Origin: Henricia sp. BOLD:AAB3569
Lineage: Eukaryota; Echinodermata; Asteroidea; Spinulosida; Echinasteridae
Length of the DNA: 64,000 nucleotides
Assembly: GCA_037783545.1 (NCBI GenBank)
Contig: JBBELK010000105.1
Span: 620,001-684,000, forward strand
Direction of reading: 5' to 3'
Shown here: one piece after another, positions 35,201 to 46,815 of the stretch
Layout of the letters: each line of letters starts with the position of its first letter
Numbering within the stretch: position 1 is the first letter of the stretch
The notes under the pieces: generated by a model
What the model saw: only the letters and a program-made list of their open reading frames with translations
Told to the model about the DNA's origin: nothing
Databases searched by the model: none
Position numbers and translations under genes: made by a program

Positions 35201-38200
35201 CTTGTGCATGACGCACGGCGATAATGTCACATTGTCCTTTTAGATGGCCGCCATTCAAAAAGACTGCATATTAAATGATATGGCTTTGAAGAGCTTATGT
35301 ATTATTAGTCATTCCCAGTCTAGGGTTGGAGGAGCAGGCCCTTGGGCCACAGTGACTTTCACTGGCCACCTTAGATTTGTCATGTTTCTTTGTTCCCCCT
35401 CCCCCAACTCACTTTTTATATTTATTTACTTATCTATTTTTCTTGTAATAAATACTCTGTTGTATTGTTGTTTGCGTTGGCCGAATAAATAATAATAATA
35501 ATAATTTAAAGAACTCTGAATGCTGCAATAGGGCGACATTTCGGGAAGCCTTTCCCTGGGGACCACCAAAATTTCGGCAAGAGTCACTCAAAATGACACC
35601 TTATTTTTGTACCCGAAGCTTCCAGAGATGCTTCCAGACCAAAGAGAAACAGCTCCAGTCCCAATAAAAATGGTTCTCGACCTAAAAAAATGGTTTTTGA
35701 CCTAAAAAAATGAATTTTAAACTCAAATATTAGGGCGACACCAAAATGTCGCCCTATTGAGCACGTCGCCCTAATATACCTTTTTTACACACGATTTGTC
35801 GCCCTATCCTACAATTCATAGTTTTTGAAACAACTCTGAATGCCGCAATAGGGCGACATTTCGGGAAGACTCTCACCGGAGACCACCAAAATTTCGGCAA
35901 GAGTCACTCAAAATGACACCTTATTTTTTTACCCAAAGCTTCCAAAAATGGTTGCAGACCAAAGAGAAACAGCTCCAGTCGCGATAAAAATGGTTCTCGA
36001 CCTAAAAAAAAAATGGTTTTTGACGTAAAAAAAAAGATTTTTAAACTCAAAAATATTAGGGCGACACCAAAATGTCGCCCTATTGAGCATGTCGCAATAA
36101 TATACCTTTTTTACACACGATTTGTCGCCCTATCCTACAATTCATAGTTTTTTGTGTTGAAATAAACCACATTAACAATAGCTACTTACTGTGTAAACGA
36201 AACCAGTCTTGATTAGTGGAGTTTTTCTGAAACGTTTCCTGGGGGTTTTCTGCAAGAAGCAACACCTTATAGCCAAGAATCCGCCCCCTCTGTCCTTTTG
36301 GAGGCAAGCCCTGATGACGAATAAAAAAGTCTTTCTAGCGCGGGGTAAAATGGCATTTGTGGCAATCTTTATACAGATTGATAGATCTTTAAATTGATAG
36401 ATTGTAAAAACTGTAATAATACAGGCATGCATTCAGTGTACCCACGTACTATCACTAAAGAAAACATGAACGTTACCCAAAAAAATGAGCGTGCACACTT
36501 TTTTTTAAATTACTGTTTTTTTCAAAACGATACCACCTCAATAAGAATAACCATAGAATATTTGGTGCCATTGATCTAAACACTAAGTGAGGTTTTCCCA
36601 TAATTTATTAAGTTTTATGGTCATTGAAAATGATACAGTGGGCCTTTAAACATCTCAGCACTGTAACAAACCAGCTAAGCTCAGTTGGTAAACAGTTAGT
36701 GGTTAATGACTTTGAGTTATGCTTTCTGCAGCGATTTGTTAAGTTAGTTTCTAGGTCAATGAAAATATATTAGCACTGTAACAAACGACCTAAGCTCAGT
36801 TGGTAAACACCAATATGGTTAATGACAGGTCGTTGGTTCAAATCCCAACTCCAAATCTTGTCTTACCGTCCAATATACCAAGATGTTCCTCTTGTACATG
36901 GGATTGGCTGCATAAGGTTCGATATCCCTTTGAAGATATGTTATGGTCTCGATGGGAGCTATGGAGTAAAACAAATTAAGAAATAAATCATAAAATGTAA
37001 TTTTCTCTACTCGAACTAAAAGCATAAGCCTAATTTTCGAGGGCTATAGGATTGAGCTTTAGTAATCAGTAAGTTGACTAATACCGCTGATGCCGATAGT
37101 ATTGATTTTAATACAAAAACTGTTTAAAACAACAGGATCTGGAATATAAACTTACTGTAAATTAGTGGCCTCATGTTCCGACCCTAACAGAGTCTTTCTT
37201 AAGCCTGCCGCACACCTTTGCGATTTACCTGCACATCAGACACCGGACCATCGGATCCAGAAAAATCAAACAAGTTTGATTTGCTCCGGTCTATAGCGTG
37301 CGGTCAGACCTTTCCGGTAAGTGGTCCGATGATCCGATGATACGGTAAATCGCAAAGGTGTGCGGCGGGTTTTAAAGACAAAGTGACGTGACAAACCAAA
37401 TGCAAAGAGAGATAGTTGGGAAAAAAGACAGTGGGGTAGAATACCAGTATGAGAACACCCTGAAAAAATTTATGGCATAAATTGGGGAATCACATTGGGG
37501 GACGTCCATATGCATGAAATGGCGACTTCTTAGACTCCCCTCCCCTGTACGCAAAATGTTTCATGTTACCCATATACTTTAACGTTGGGTGTACGCATTA
37601 TTGGCTCTAACCCCCCTCTCCCCCCTTCCCCCTCCGTGCGTACGTACTTTATGGACGGCCCCTTGGCATAGTAGTACTTTCATTGCCTTCCACCTCTGTG
37701 GCCCTGGTTCGAATCCCATCCGGGTCAGTATATGGAAGTTCCTGTTTGATTTCATGGGGTTTTCCCCTATACATGTGTGTAGGGGTTTTCCTCCCACCTC
37801 TAAAACTGAGCATTTCTTCATCATCTTCTCTTCACAGGTTTCTTCAGGCTTACGAGCTACAGTGCCAGGGACACTTTGTTTTTAATTATAATAAACTCAC
37901 CCATCTCGCGAGTTGTCACGGCAACATCCTTTGACCCAGCACTCCAATTCTCCGGTCTTGACAGTGGATACCACGCAGCAACCTGAACTACGTATGTCGT
38001 ATATGGCTCCAAGTCTCGCAGCATTTGCGTAAGATGTTCAGATGACGTCTGACGTAACTGCAAATTGGGAGTGGGTCATTAAAATATTGACCAACACAGC
38101 AGTTTCATGCGATACAAGCTACACGATAAACATGGGAAATGGGAATCACACAACTTTGTAACATTAGTAAAATACATGCAGCGAAATCTCTTTCATTCCA

Positions 38201-41200
38201 ACCTCAAGGAAACAAGTTTAAAATTTGAGTTACGAAGAAATCTGGGTTAAACATGGTCAATTTTATTGTTATATTTTTTAAGGGGCCGCCCAAAGTTGTC
38301 AACATTTTCACGTTCTACAAAGCATAGGGCGGGGTCGAGGGCCGCATAGGGCGGGGTCGAGGGCCGCATAGGGCGGGGTCGAGGGCTGCATAGGGCGGGG
38401 TCGAGGGCCGCATAGGGCGGGGTCGAGGGCCGCATAGGGCGGGGTCGAGGGCCGCATAGGGCGGGGTCGAGGGCCGCATAAGACTTTACATGCACTGCAA
38501 TGTTGACATTTCATGGTAGTGAAATAAATGTTGATAAGCAGTATTTCAGGGAGGGGGGCGGGGTCTTGAAAAATACTCGCTTTGTAGAACCGTGAAAATG
38601 TTGACAACTTTGGACAGCCCCTTATGGAATTATTTTTTGTTTTTTAAGTTGTGTTACGAGAAGGCGAGTGTTTTACTTACTATTTCTTCTGCCCAACACT
38701 GAGACGAGCTCAATACACAGTCGTTCATGCGGAACCTGATCTTGTAAGCCAAGGGTCCTGTACGGGGAAATCTAGCTGGTTTCTCCCAGGCGACACGAAC
38801 TGAAGTCTCGGTCTCAAGACGGACAGCTTGGACTCTTCTTGGTGGGTTGACGACGACTGAGGTAAAAAGAGACGTAATTGACCTTTATTACGGTACAGCC
38901 ATCTCAGTCTTGTTCCCCATAGTACCTGTCGGGCACAATTGGTGTTTCTGCGCGATTGCGCGTGTAATCTCCCGTTGTTGTTGTGAGAGAAAAACTGTCC
39001 GTGCTGCGCGTTTTCTTGATCGCGCTACACGCGTGTCATTTTGATGCACACAATGAACAATTTCAACACGGGGTCAAACTAATTTTCCTGCAAGCCTCGC
39101 TTTGGTTACGTTCACTTTAATAGGAGAAAAGGGAAGATGGCCGCACCGTGATAAAGGTCTATTAAGAGACAGTACAGTGAAGAGCGGTCCAAATCGACGG
39201 CTAAAGTGTGACATCAGTTGCTTGGGCAACTGGGTCTAAACATATGCTGGTAATATGAAACATCCATTGCTAAAGCATGGGGAAACAGTTCACTGGTTGT
39301 ATAGTGTAGAGACCCAGTAACCTTGGCAATACACAAATGGTGCAGTTTACACTTCAGTACTCTATTTCAACAGTATTTTGAACAACAGGAACGAAAATTC
39401 AAAAAATATGTGTAATAAGTAACTGTGTAATTGTCAAGAGTAGCAAAATGATACAAACGAAGCCAAAGCCATACCATCCATGTGCATGTTGAATGTTTTG
39501 TCGACTCTTGATGATCCAAGGCGGTTAGTTGATGTGACCTTAACATTTTGATCGGGGCCTCCAATACGTGTTACGTTACAAGTGTTGGATGCCGAACGTT
39601 GGGGGCAATCCTGCCAATTATTGTCAGACCTGAACAGTATACATGATAAAACCAATGAATCTTTGTATTCTCTTACTCTGATCAGACTTACATATGACAC
39701 CTGCAAGCATTTGCCGTAAAACTTAAAATAAAACACAATTTGGCCATTTTGACTGAGCAGCCAGTGGATTTTTGTCCGTTAACCAAAACTCCAGCCATTT
39801 CTGAGAGACCATAAGCCGTACGCAAGTCAAAACATGAGTTAACTTCAGAGGCAAAATTTACTTACGATCAATAACTAACACAATAAGTATCATGTGCCTA
39901 ATCACCACAAACAAGTCTTTCGACTTCTGGCAAACCAAGTCGCTCCAAATTGTTTCCTATGTCGAACTTGATTCAAATTTCTGGGATAATTTAGTTCTGC
40001 ACAACTCTGGTGCTCCAGTATGAAACAGGTGACCGTGTTAGCTACAGAAAGCCAACACTTAAGTAGCGCAATGATACTGGACCCTTCTCAGTAAATGATA
40101 GAAATGCCAAACCTTTGGGAGTTAACGGCGGACTCACACCGAGTCTTTTCGTGCGTAATTTTGCCGCACAATGCTTTGAAAAAAAGAGGCGAGGCAGGAT
40201 TTTGGAGTGAAAAGATAAAATCACAGAATCACAAAAACAGTTTCCGCCCAAGATGATTCCGTAGTTTTCAGTCCATAGTTTCACCCCAAATACCCTTCAC
40301 GCTGCTTTTTCTTAAAGTGATGCGCAGCGATATGACGCATGAAAAGGCTCAGTGTGTATCACGCGTAAGTAAGGAAAGTTCAAGCTATTTTACTAAATTT
40401 GTCAAACAAACCTACCAGAGGGCAAACTTATGACCAGTCTCAATTTTAGTGTCGGTTCCCGCTTCCCAGTGACAGAAGAATTCATCAGGCGACGGGACTG
40501 AGCAGTCTAGTATTGCAGGCTCTGGTTTGCCTTCACAAAAACAATTAAAAACAAAAAAATACACCTTAAAAAAAGGAATACACAGCAAAATCTTGACAAC
40601 TCAAAACTTTGATGATATGTTCAAATTGCAACCAAATTAATTTCCTTCAAAGTATAGCAATTAGTGTTCACCATGTTTAACCACTTTGCGACGGGAACTG
40701 CATATGCAGTTTTAAGAGCGAGTGTCTTGGGGGCGGTTCTACAGAATTAGCCCATGGGTCAGGGCAGAGCTGGTCTCTCATCTTGTTGGCTTGGGGTCAA
40801 GTCAGTTTTTGGTTTTTGACCTGTGACTTGACTCTGGAGAAAATGACTTGTTGTTGGACTTGGGAAATAAGATTTATTTACGACTTGAAATTAAAACTAG
40901 TCATCAAGTCTCCAGCCCCAGAGAAATACATGTATACTGCATAACCAAAACTGCTAGTGCAGTCTACCGCTCCAGGGGAATAAATTGGAAAATGTCTTGC
41001 TGCTGCGAAGTGGTTAAGTCAAACTTCTGCTTACAGCAAACTGGAGGCCGATATTTCACTCATCATTGTTCTTGGGTGCAATATGGAAGACTTTTGAGAC
41101 GCGTGGTGGCAGCAAACAAACAAACCGGTCGTTTTCCATTGCTTACGTCACGTTTGAGCTGAAGTGCGCATGCTCAATTGACCACTCTCACAGACGCCAT

Positions 41201-42999
41201 CTTTGTAGGAAAAATGCTACTGCGTATTAAACGCCATCAAGTACGCAGACGCACACCTTGGAAAATGTTCCAAGCACACGCGCATGTTGCTCGAAATTTA
41301 TTCGAAATACGGCGCAGCCGATGCGCATCACAAAAATTTACGCTCAAGATCCTGATGCACGTGACAATTTGTAGGAAGTTACGTTATTTGAGAGTGCTCA
41401 ATATGACATAGACAATAGAAAAGGACCGGTTTGTTTGCTGCCACCAAACGTCTCTATAAAGTCGCCCATTCAGTGCTTCTCTCCACGAAATACTAGCTTC
41501 TTGTCATGCCGCCATTGGTCCTTGCAAAAGGAGAATTCGTCCACCTTTTTGGCAAAAGAACCTCTATCCTCCACCCCACCCCCAATGGGACAACCAGCCT
41601 ACGTGAATGAAATCCCAGCTCCACTTACGTCCAACATCCACAATAATTTGTTGTTTCTCAAAAAATCTGTCTCCCGAGAAGTAACAAACGTATCTGCCGA
41701 CGTCATCAAATGTAACATTGGAAAGCGTCAGCTGAGAGAGGTCCTCGGTGACAGCGGTGTATGCGTTAAGGGGCAACGAGTTAGGGTAACGATGCCAGAT
41801 GACGTCATTAGCTGTACGTCCGCCATTCGCCTGGATGTCTAAGGTGCAATTCAGAACAAGTCGGCTGCCAGCTTCGATAATGCCTATTCCATCTAAAGTA
41901 CCTGTGATCAATATAAAAAAGTTAGACGAGTTCAATGCATCCTAATTCCTATACCAACGTCCCAAGATAAGTAGAGTGACCCTTCCTAAGACTTTGTAAA
42001 AATTGGCCCAGGTTATGAAAAATACTGCTCATTCAATGTAGGAACTGGAATATTTATAATGGAAGTCCCTTTTAACCTCTTACAATTGAGAACTCCCTAT
42101 AGGTGATTCAAAAACTCACTAGTAGTAGTCAGTTTGCATCTTTAAGAATTAGTTAATAACCACTAGGGTCTGATTTCATAGATCTTTTCGCAAATATTGC
42201 CTGAGTGAAAAGACAAAAGAGAGAACTGCATTGTGGGAAGGTAAGATCAAACAACCTTCCCACAATGCAGTTGTCTTTTGTCCAAGTTCACTAAGCAGTA
42301 TTTGTGAAAGCTAGGTCTAAGATGCTTAGAAAATAATGTTTAGCAATTAAACATTGGTAGAGTACCAGTTAAAAGTAATACAGGTATAACACAAAATGTT
42401 TTGGCACAAAAAAGCCTGAAGAATCCCTAAAAACACACGTTAAAGGAACACACCGGTTTAGTTGGGCTATTTTTGGCTCGAAATAGACCCATACATGATT
42501 CTGAAACAGATCCTGAAAAGAAATTATCAAATTTGGCTGTTTTTGAGCATTTTTCCAAAAATCAAGATCACGTGATTTATCCGAACCCGATTTCTGGTAA
42601 TAAAGCGTATAGTCCAACATTTGGCCTCTTTTGTTAATTTTAAACATTTCTAGTTAATTACGTGACATTTTGATAATTTGTTTTTCACAACGACCATCGA
42701 AAAATTATTGTCAATGATGCTAGATCGCTACATTCTGTAACATAACAGTAAGACGGTGTGTTCCATTAAAATATCACAACCATTTTTCTTTATACTCAAT
42801 TTTTCCTGCAAACTTACCGTACAAAAAATGGAAAAACACTTTCAAAGAAAAATTCCAGCCTTTTACGAATGACTATTCAAACCAGAAGCTTACCCACTAA
42901 AGCTGTGATGGGAATGGTTGTCAACAAGGTAACCATGGCAACTACTAGGATCACATTTACACCAATGACATGTTGGCTTGTTGAGCTGATCACCGCCAT
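32082..42999 (-). CDS. Receptor B: gp130/IL6ST-like transmembrane cytokine receptor
   Basis: Thirteen coding exons: 42999-42894, 41901-41629, 40521-40416, 39629-39475, 38856-38681, 38057-37901, 36958-36867, 36310-36190, 34911-34813, 34581-34446, 33926-33772, 33056-32997, 32221-32082. All are GT/AG and in phase, giving 592 residues to the last seen donor. Order: signal peptide (1-35; VILVVAMVTLL); single-exon Ig (36-126; LVLNCTL, DVGRYVCYF); FN3 with LDCSVPSPDEFFCHWEAG and DCPQ...NTCNV (127-213); FN3 (214-324) whose WSXWS position reads WSAGS (310-314); two FN3 domains (325-428, 429-525); a Thr/Pro/Gln stalk; and a transmembrane helix (about 550-573, LAVIILALVGLVV) followed by WRRVRRV as stop-transfer. 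The stalk-TM exons confirm a type I membrane receptor. The cytoplasmic region and its JAK boxes are not identified. The start is the third ATG of the exon. Confidence 0.9.
32258..32424. mobile_element. Palindromic MITE with 'ggcggccatgaca' ends
   Basis: The left arm caggcggccatgacagaggg and right arm ccctgtcatggccgccgg are inverted copies around agtaggcactttgtggatct. A diverged opposite-orientation copy is at 35115-35260. Both lie in receptor B introns. Confidence 0.65.
32535..32690 (+). repeat. G-rich low-complexity tract inside a MITE-like repeat
   Basis: Tracts of GGGGAGGG and GGGGCAAGGGG with quadruplex potential. The flanks (ccataaagtacgtatgcatg and gcgtacatactttatgga) are inverted copies, so it sits in a repeat related to 37500-37668. 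The proline-rich open frames on the other strand are artefacts. Confidence 0.75.
33178..33570. mobile_element. MITE related to the one at 38281-38625, with C-rich insert
   Basis: Left end gctgctcacagttgtcaata and right end gttgacaactttagacagct are inverted relatives of the arms at 38281 and 38625. It contains a tcctcccaccc repeat and a poly-C run. Intronic in receptor B. Confidence 0.6.
35512..36150. repeat. Two tandem ~315-bp repeats with internal hairpin
   Basis: Two adjacent copies (about 35512-35825 and 35828-36150) share aactctgaatg(c/t)(c/t)gcaataggg, gggcgacatttcgggaag and cacacgatttgtcgccctat. Within each, agggcgacaccaaaatgtcgccct is a hairpin. They lie in the receptor B intron just 3' of exon 8, ending 40 bp from it. 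Confidence 0.75.
36784..36852 (+). repeat. tRNA-derived SINE fragment
   Basis: CTAAGCTCAGTTGGTAAAC (A-box-like) and GGTTCAAATCCC (B box) are spaced as in a tRNA, in a receptor B intron next to exon 7. A degenerate partner occurs ~120 bp upstream. Not a functional tRNA by structure. Confidence 0.5.
37204..37372. mobile_element. Palindromic MITE with CGCACACCTTTGCGATTTACC ends
   Basis: Left CCGCACACCTTTGCGATTTA and right TAAATCGCAAAGGTGTGCGG are perfect inverted repeats, with further internal pairing (ggtccgat, ccggacc). Intronic in receptor B. No ORF. Confidence 0.75.
37677..37862 (+). repeat. tRNA-derived SINE, one of three copies
   Basis: Has a B-box-like ggttcgaatcccatccggg followed by ggggttttcctcccacctct and a tcttcacaggtttcttcagg tail. 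Relatives are at 50590-50870 and 58845-59062. This copy is antisense within a receptor B intron. Confidence 0.6.
38281..38625. mobile_element. MITE carrying a 22-bp minisatellite
   Basis: Arms ggggccgcccaaagttgtca / tgacaactttggacagcccc extend inward (aacattttcacg...tacaaag) as long inverted repeats. Between them lies the 22-bp array listed separately. Intronic in receptor B between exons 5 and 6. Confidence 0.75.
38322..38475 (+). repeat. Seven-unit 22-bp GC-rich minisatellite
   Basis: The unit gcatagggcggggtcgaggg(cc) starts at 38322, 38344, 38366, 38388, 38410, 38432 and 38454, with one c-to-t change in unit 3. Open frames here are repeat artefacts. Confidence 0.9.
40676..41018. mobile_element. 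MITE with TTAACCACTT(T/C)GC ends
   Basis: The left end ttaaccactttgcgacggga is matched by an inverted right end ctgctgcgaagtggttaag. A partial, inverted relative lies in receptor C at 61430-61605 (shared gacccatgg/ccatgggctaattctgta and cttgaccccaagccaacaag). It sits between the Ig and first FN3 exons of receptor B. Confidence 0.65.
41086..41456. mobile_element. MITE with 'gtggcagcaaacaaaccggt' ends
   Basis: Left gtggtggcagcaaacaaaca and right ccggtttgtttgctgccacc are inverted copies about 370 bp apart, in the receptor B intron downstream of the Ig exon. No coding capacity recognised. Confidence 0.7.
42438..42768. mobile_element. MITE with AAAGGAACACACCG ends
   Basis: Left ttaaaggaacacaccggttt and right gacggtgtgttccattaaaa. 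The part from taattttaaacatttctagt to caatgatgctag reappears inverted at 53786-53955. Lies in receptor B intron 1. Confidence 0.65.
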
Positions 43000-43032
43000 G
43001 TCTCCATGCAGTCAACGACTTGGATACATTTT
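42894..43032 (-). promoter_or_regulatory. Receptor B start exon with two upstream minimal ORFs
   Basis: The exon starts at an acceptor (ctttttacag, AG at 43034-43033), so an upstream leader exon must exist. Before the coding ATG (42999) come two short ORFs, MYPSR-stop and METWR-stop. The coding ATG is chosen because it opens a clear signal peptide ending in phase 1, as in receptors A and C. Confidence 0.65.
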
Positions 43033-43377
43033 CTGTAAAAAGAGAAAATTACATTGCAGTTAAAGTTGTAATTTTACCCTCATTTGGTATGAATTAACAG
43101 ACAGAAGCATGCTGTATATTTCATCAACAATCACTGATAGACTTGACAACTTTGTTATTAAAGATAACGGTATATGTTTAATCTTCTAGACCAATACCAT
43201 AGCAAATCTGCCACTCTTTGTCTAAAATTTAAACAAAATACTTCTCTCAAAAAGGTGTGCAGTAAAACTGAAAGATAAAGCACAAAAGAACAAAACATTC
43301 CCTTCAAACATTTCTTTCAAGCAGCTCTATGCATGTCTGGTTGCATTCTTGTCGAGGGGATAATTTGTGACACTGAA

Positions 43378-43870
43378 GGCCCGTTTACACTCGACTCCCC
43401 TTTGCCAAATCGAACTCCGCAATTCCCAAAAAGGGGAGTTAAAGCTGGGTAGGCGCCAAGTGTAAACGCAAAAGGTGAATTGAAAAAGGCGGATCAGACC
43501 CGGGTCTGATTCCCCTTTTCCAAGTCACCCTCGGGGTACGGTTGAACCCCGCAATTGCGGGATTGAATCCTGCAATTGTTAAGGTCGCTTGTAGTGTAAA
43601 TGCCACCCGAATACAGATTCGGCAATTTGAGTGTCCTTGGGGCGGTGCCCCTCAGTGTAGTAGATTTAATTGACCAATCGGGCACTAGTGCATATAACAC
43701 CTAACAGCTCACACATATGCGCTGAAGTTACAACTAGTGTTGTGACTTTTGCGGTTTCTGATGGCGAGTTGAAGCCGGATCGAGGTGTAGTGCAAACGCG
43801 GCAAATGTTAAGTTTTGCGGTTGCAGTGAATTGCTGGGTCTGTATACCTTTGCCGGTTCGAGTGTAAAAA
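43378..43870. mobile_element. ~490-bp MITE with 'cgtttacact' ends
   Basis: Begins cccgtttacactcgactccc and ends cggttcgagtgtaaa. Inner blocks (tagtagatttaattgaccaa, ctgttagg/cacgcatgcgctg-like) recur inverted at 44400-44765 and 57157-57612, so three copies lie in the window. Confidence 0.65.
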
Positions 43871-45364
43871 TGCTGTAAGAATAATTACAATTATGATACT
43901 CACCGAAAAGTGATTAAAAAAAGCAGAACAACTCTTCAAAAAATGATCAATTTTACAAAAATGTCCATTTAACTGTTGCCAGTGTCACCTAATCTCCTAG
44001 CCACAGACTCGAAAACTGTCAAATGAAAATTTATAGTCAAAACTTCCTCTAATATACTACAAGCAGTTCCCCAGGGAGCTCACTCCCACCTTCAACCAAC
44101 CAACGCTGATTTTTATCTTCACATTTCATCTCGTTTATGTAAATAGAAGGAAGCTTGTGTTTGTTTTAACAGTTGAACAGCTTACTGCAGTAATTTTAAT
44201 AACCCCTGGAAGTTGTATGTATATCTCCAACATGTTGCAATTTACAAAAAAATGATTTTAATCTTTATATTTCCTTTCACTTTCGTTAAGGAGAATAGAA
44301 TGAAGTTTTTGTTTTGTGGTATTTATCTGGCCCCTGGGAAGCTGCTTTTGTTTTTTATATGTTGCAATTTACAACTTGAACTGCATTTTTATTGCAACCA
44401 CAAAACTCAACTTTTGCCGCGTTTACACTACACCTTGATTCGACTTCAGAAACCGCAAAAGTCACCACTAATTGTAACTGCAGCGCATGCGTGAGCTGTT
44501 AGGTTATGTGGCACTAGTGCCAGATTGGTCAATTAAATCTACTACACGGCGGGCACCGCCCCAAGGATATTCAAATTGCCAAATCTGTATTCGGGTAGCG
44601 TTTACACTACAAGCGACCTTGACAATTGCTGGGTTCAACCCTATCTCAAAGGTGACTTGAAAGAGGCGAATCAGAACGGGGTCTGATCCGCCTTTTTAAA
44701 ATTTACATTTTGCGTTTACACTTGGCGTGTACCCGGCTTCAAATTTTTGGAAATTGCGGAATGAGAACAATTATCTAGAATGAGAACAAATTCTGTCTTT
44801 TGGAGGAATTGATTTCCATTGTTTTGACGTTTCTAGGACGTACCCGATGAATCTGAATATTAATGGATGTAGAAATTACAGAATTCCAGAAATTTTGTAG
44901 TGTTTTGAGTCTGGTTTGCGAGATATCTCTTTTTTGTAACATTTATTATTGCCAACTTTTATTTTGAAAAATATTGAAATCGCCCACCGTCACCTGGAGA
45001 AGTGTTGATGCATTTTGTTTTGTTTTTGGTAGGACTCTTTCTTTAAATAAATTTAATAAAGGGTCGAGAATCAAATGTTTCTTAGGTTAAGGTTCCCCAC
45101 CGATCATACCCCTTTTTTTGTTACTTTTGGGTGAAGAATCATGGTGGATACATTGTTCATGGCACTGCAGATATGTCATTTAAAAGAAGTTGATGATAGG
45201 AGTAAGAAAAACCGGGTATAAAAACTGAATTCTGAAAGTGTAAGTTTTATATGACAGATATTTTGAGTATTTACTTGGCAATTTCAGTTTCAAAACAACA
45301 CATGACAACGATTGCGAAAATGATTGTATCAACAAGCATCTACTCACTGCAGAGTTATGTCCCT

Positions 45365-45685
45365 GTAGACCAATCCGGTAACGAAAGTCTACTTCCCTGT
45401 ATATCCGCCATAGCTGGGGGGCGTCCAATGCATGGGTTGTGCGTTTTGTGTTGCTGTTAGAACGAAAAGCGCTCATCCATTAGATGCACGAACGCGCCCC
45501 TCCGCGCGTGCACGCGACGCGCCCACCTTCGCGTACACACAACCCTACAAAGACGCGCAACTTGTTCGAAGTAAACAAATGCAGCTTCAACAACAGCAAA
45601 AATATACAGTTCATTAAGTGGAAGCCCCCCAGCTATGGCGGATGTACAGGGAAGGAGACCTTAGATACCGGATTGGTGTATAGTT
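45365..45685. mobile_element. MITE with ~75-bp inverted repeats ('ccgccatagctgggggg')
   Basis: Left tgtatatccgccatagctgg and right ccagctatggcggatgtaca are inverted copies, extending outward through accaatccggtaacg/ccggattggt. A second copy is at 56125-56460. The open frames across it are artefacts. Confidence 0.75.
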
Positions 45686-45831
45686 GGTTATGCGGTTTGT
45701 TAAATCTTTATCAAAAAGTATTCAAATACAAAAATTAAAATGAAGAGAGCAGAATTATTAGAGAAAACTTGTGAAATGTGAAGTAATTTGAGGTTCCAAG
45801 TCCTTGCATTTATTTGGTATTTGCAATTTCT

Positions 45832-46184
45832 TTAAAGGAGCGTGTTCGGATTTTTCCAGAAAATTGTTTTCGTTCTAACCTAAAAATCATATAAAATACA
45901 TCCCCAAAATACTATCCATGGGGAGAAAAGGAAATTTGCAATCTCTAATTTGGATGTGGAAGCAATAAATGTTGATGTCATCACTGCATTGCATTATGTG
46001 GCAGATAAATTAGTTTACTTAACGTCAGTGGTTTTTAGACGATATCCCCGGAAATATACGGATTGAGAACATTTAATTTCAGAATTGTGTATTGAGGAAA
46101 ATATGACACATGATATCAAAATCTAAACACCAATGAAGTAAAATGGGAGGCTCATAAATGTGACCTGGTCACGCTCCTTTAATA
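45832..46184. mobile_element. MITE with TTAAAGGAGCGTG ends
   Basis: Left tttaaaggagcgtgttcgga and right gacctggtcacgctccttta. No coding capacity; superfamily not assigned. Confidence 0.55.
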
Positions 46185-46649
46185 TAAGGAATCAATTGTA
46201 CTAGTTCCTATTTTTGTGATTTCCACATTTCTGCTTATTACTGTACCTTTTCTTAACACACCACCGCTAGCCGCCCTTTCTGAGAAGAATTCAATAAACA
46301 TCCTTCCTGCCCTAAGACCGTGTTGTTGCAGTAAAACTTTACATATTATCGGGTCCCTTCCGTTGTTCCTGTATTTTGAGAATGAAAAAAATAGTATTTG
46401 GTGTCCTGTGAATTCTGGGAACGGTTCAACTACTTCCCATTAGTCTTTAGACTATTTAAGTTATCTTCAGCTTTGTTTCCCTCCGGCACAAAGAGTCTGA
46501 ACTGTGATGTACCAGTTTGATAGATTCCTTATCTCGTCCAGCCAGACACCACAAATTAAACCCTAGATCCCACTACTGTCTTTTGTAAAACACAAACGAC
46601 AGTTTGCACCAGCAGGATCTGCCCCAGGGTATAAAACTCTCAACAGTGG

Positions 46650-46815
46650 TTGGTGGAGGCTAGGGGGAGGTGGTGGGGGAGGTGGTGGGGGAGGGGGTGG
46701 GGGAGGGGGTGGGGGAGGAGGGGGTGGGGGAGGGGGTGGGGGAGGGGGGGTGGGGGAGGAGGGGGTGGGGAGGAGGGGGTGGGGGTGGGGGAGGAGGGGG
46801 TGGGGGAGGGGCGAG
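46650..46815 (+). repeat. GGTGGGGGAGG minisatellite
   Basis: About 165 bp of ggtgggggaggg and gaggagggggtggggga units with variable length. Strong quadruplex potential on the plus strand. Proline-rich (minus) and glycine-rich (plus) open frames are repeat artefacts. Confidence 0.85.

Noticed and set aside
38322..38475. CRISPR-like regular array
   Set aside because: There are no spacers; the repeats are directly adjacent, and the sequence is an animal intron.
38247..38607. ORFs with repeated RPRPMRPSTPPYAALDPALC
   Set aside because: Translation of the 22-bp minisatellite.
41435..41842. 135-residue plus-strand ORF
   Set aside because: Antisense shadow of the receptor B Ig exon (41629-41901), which has matching splice sites, Ig cysteines and paralogues.
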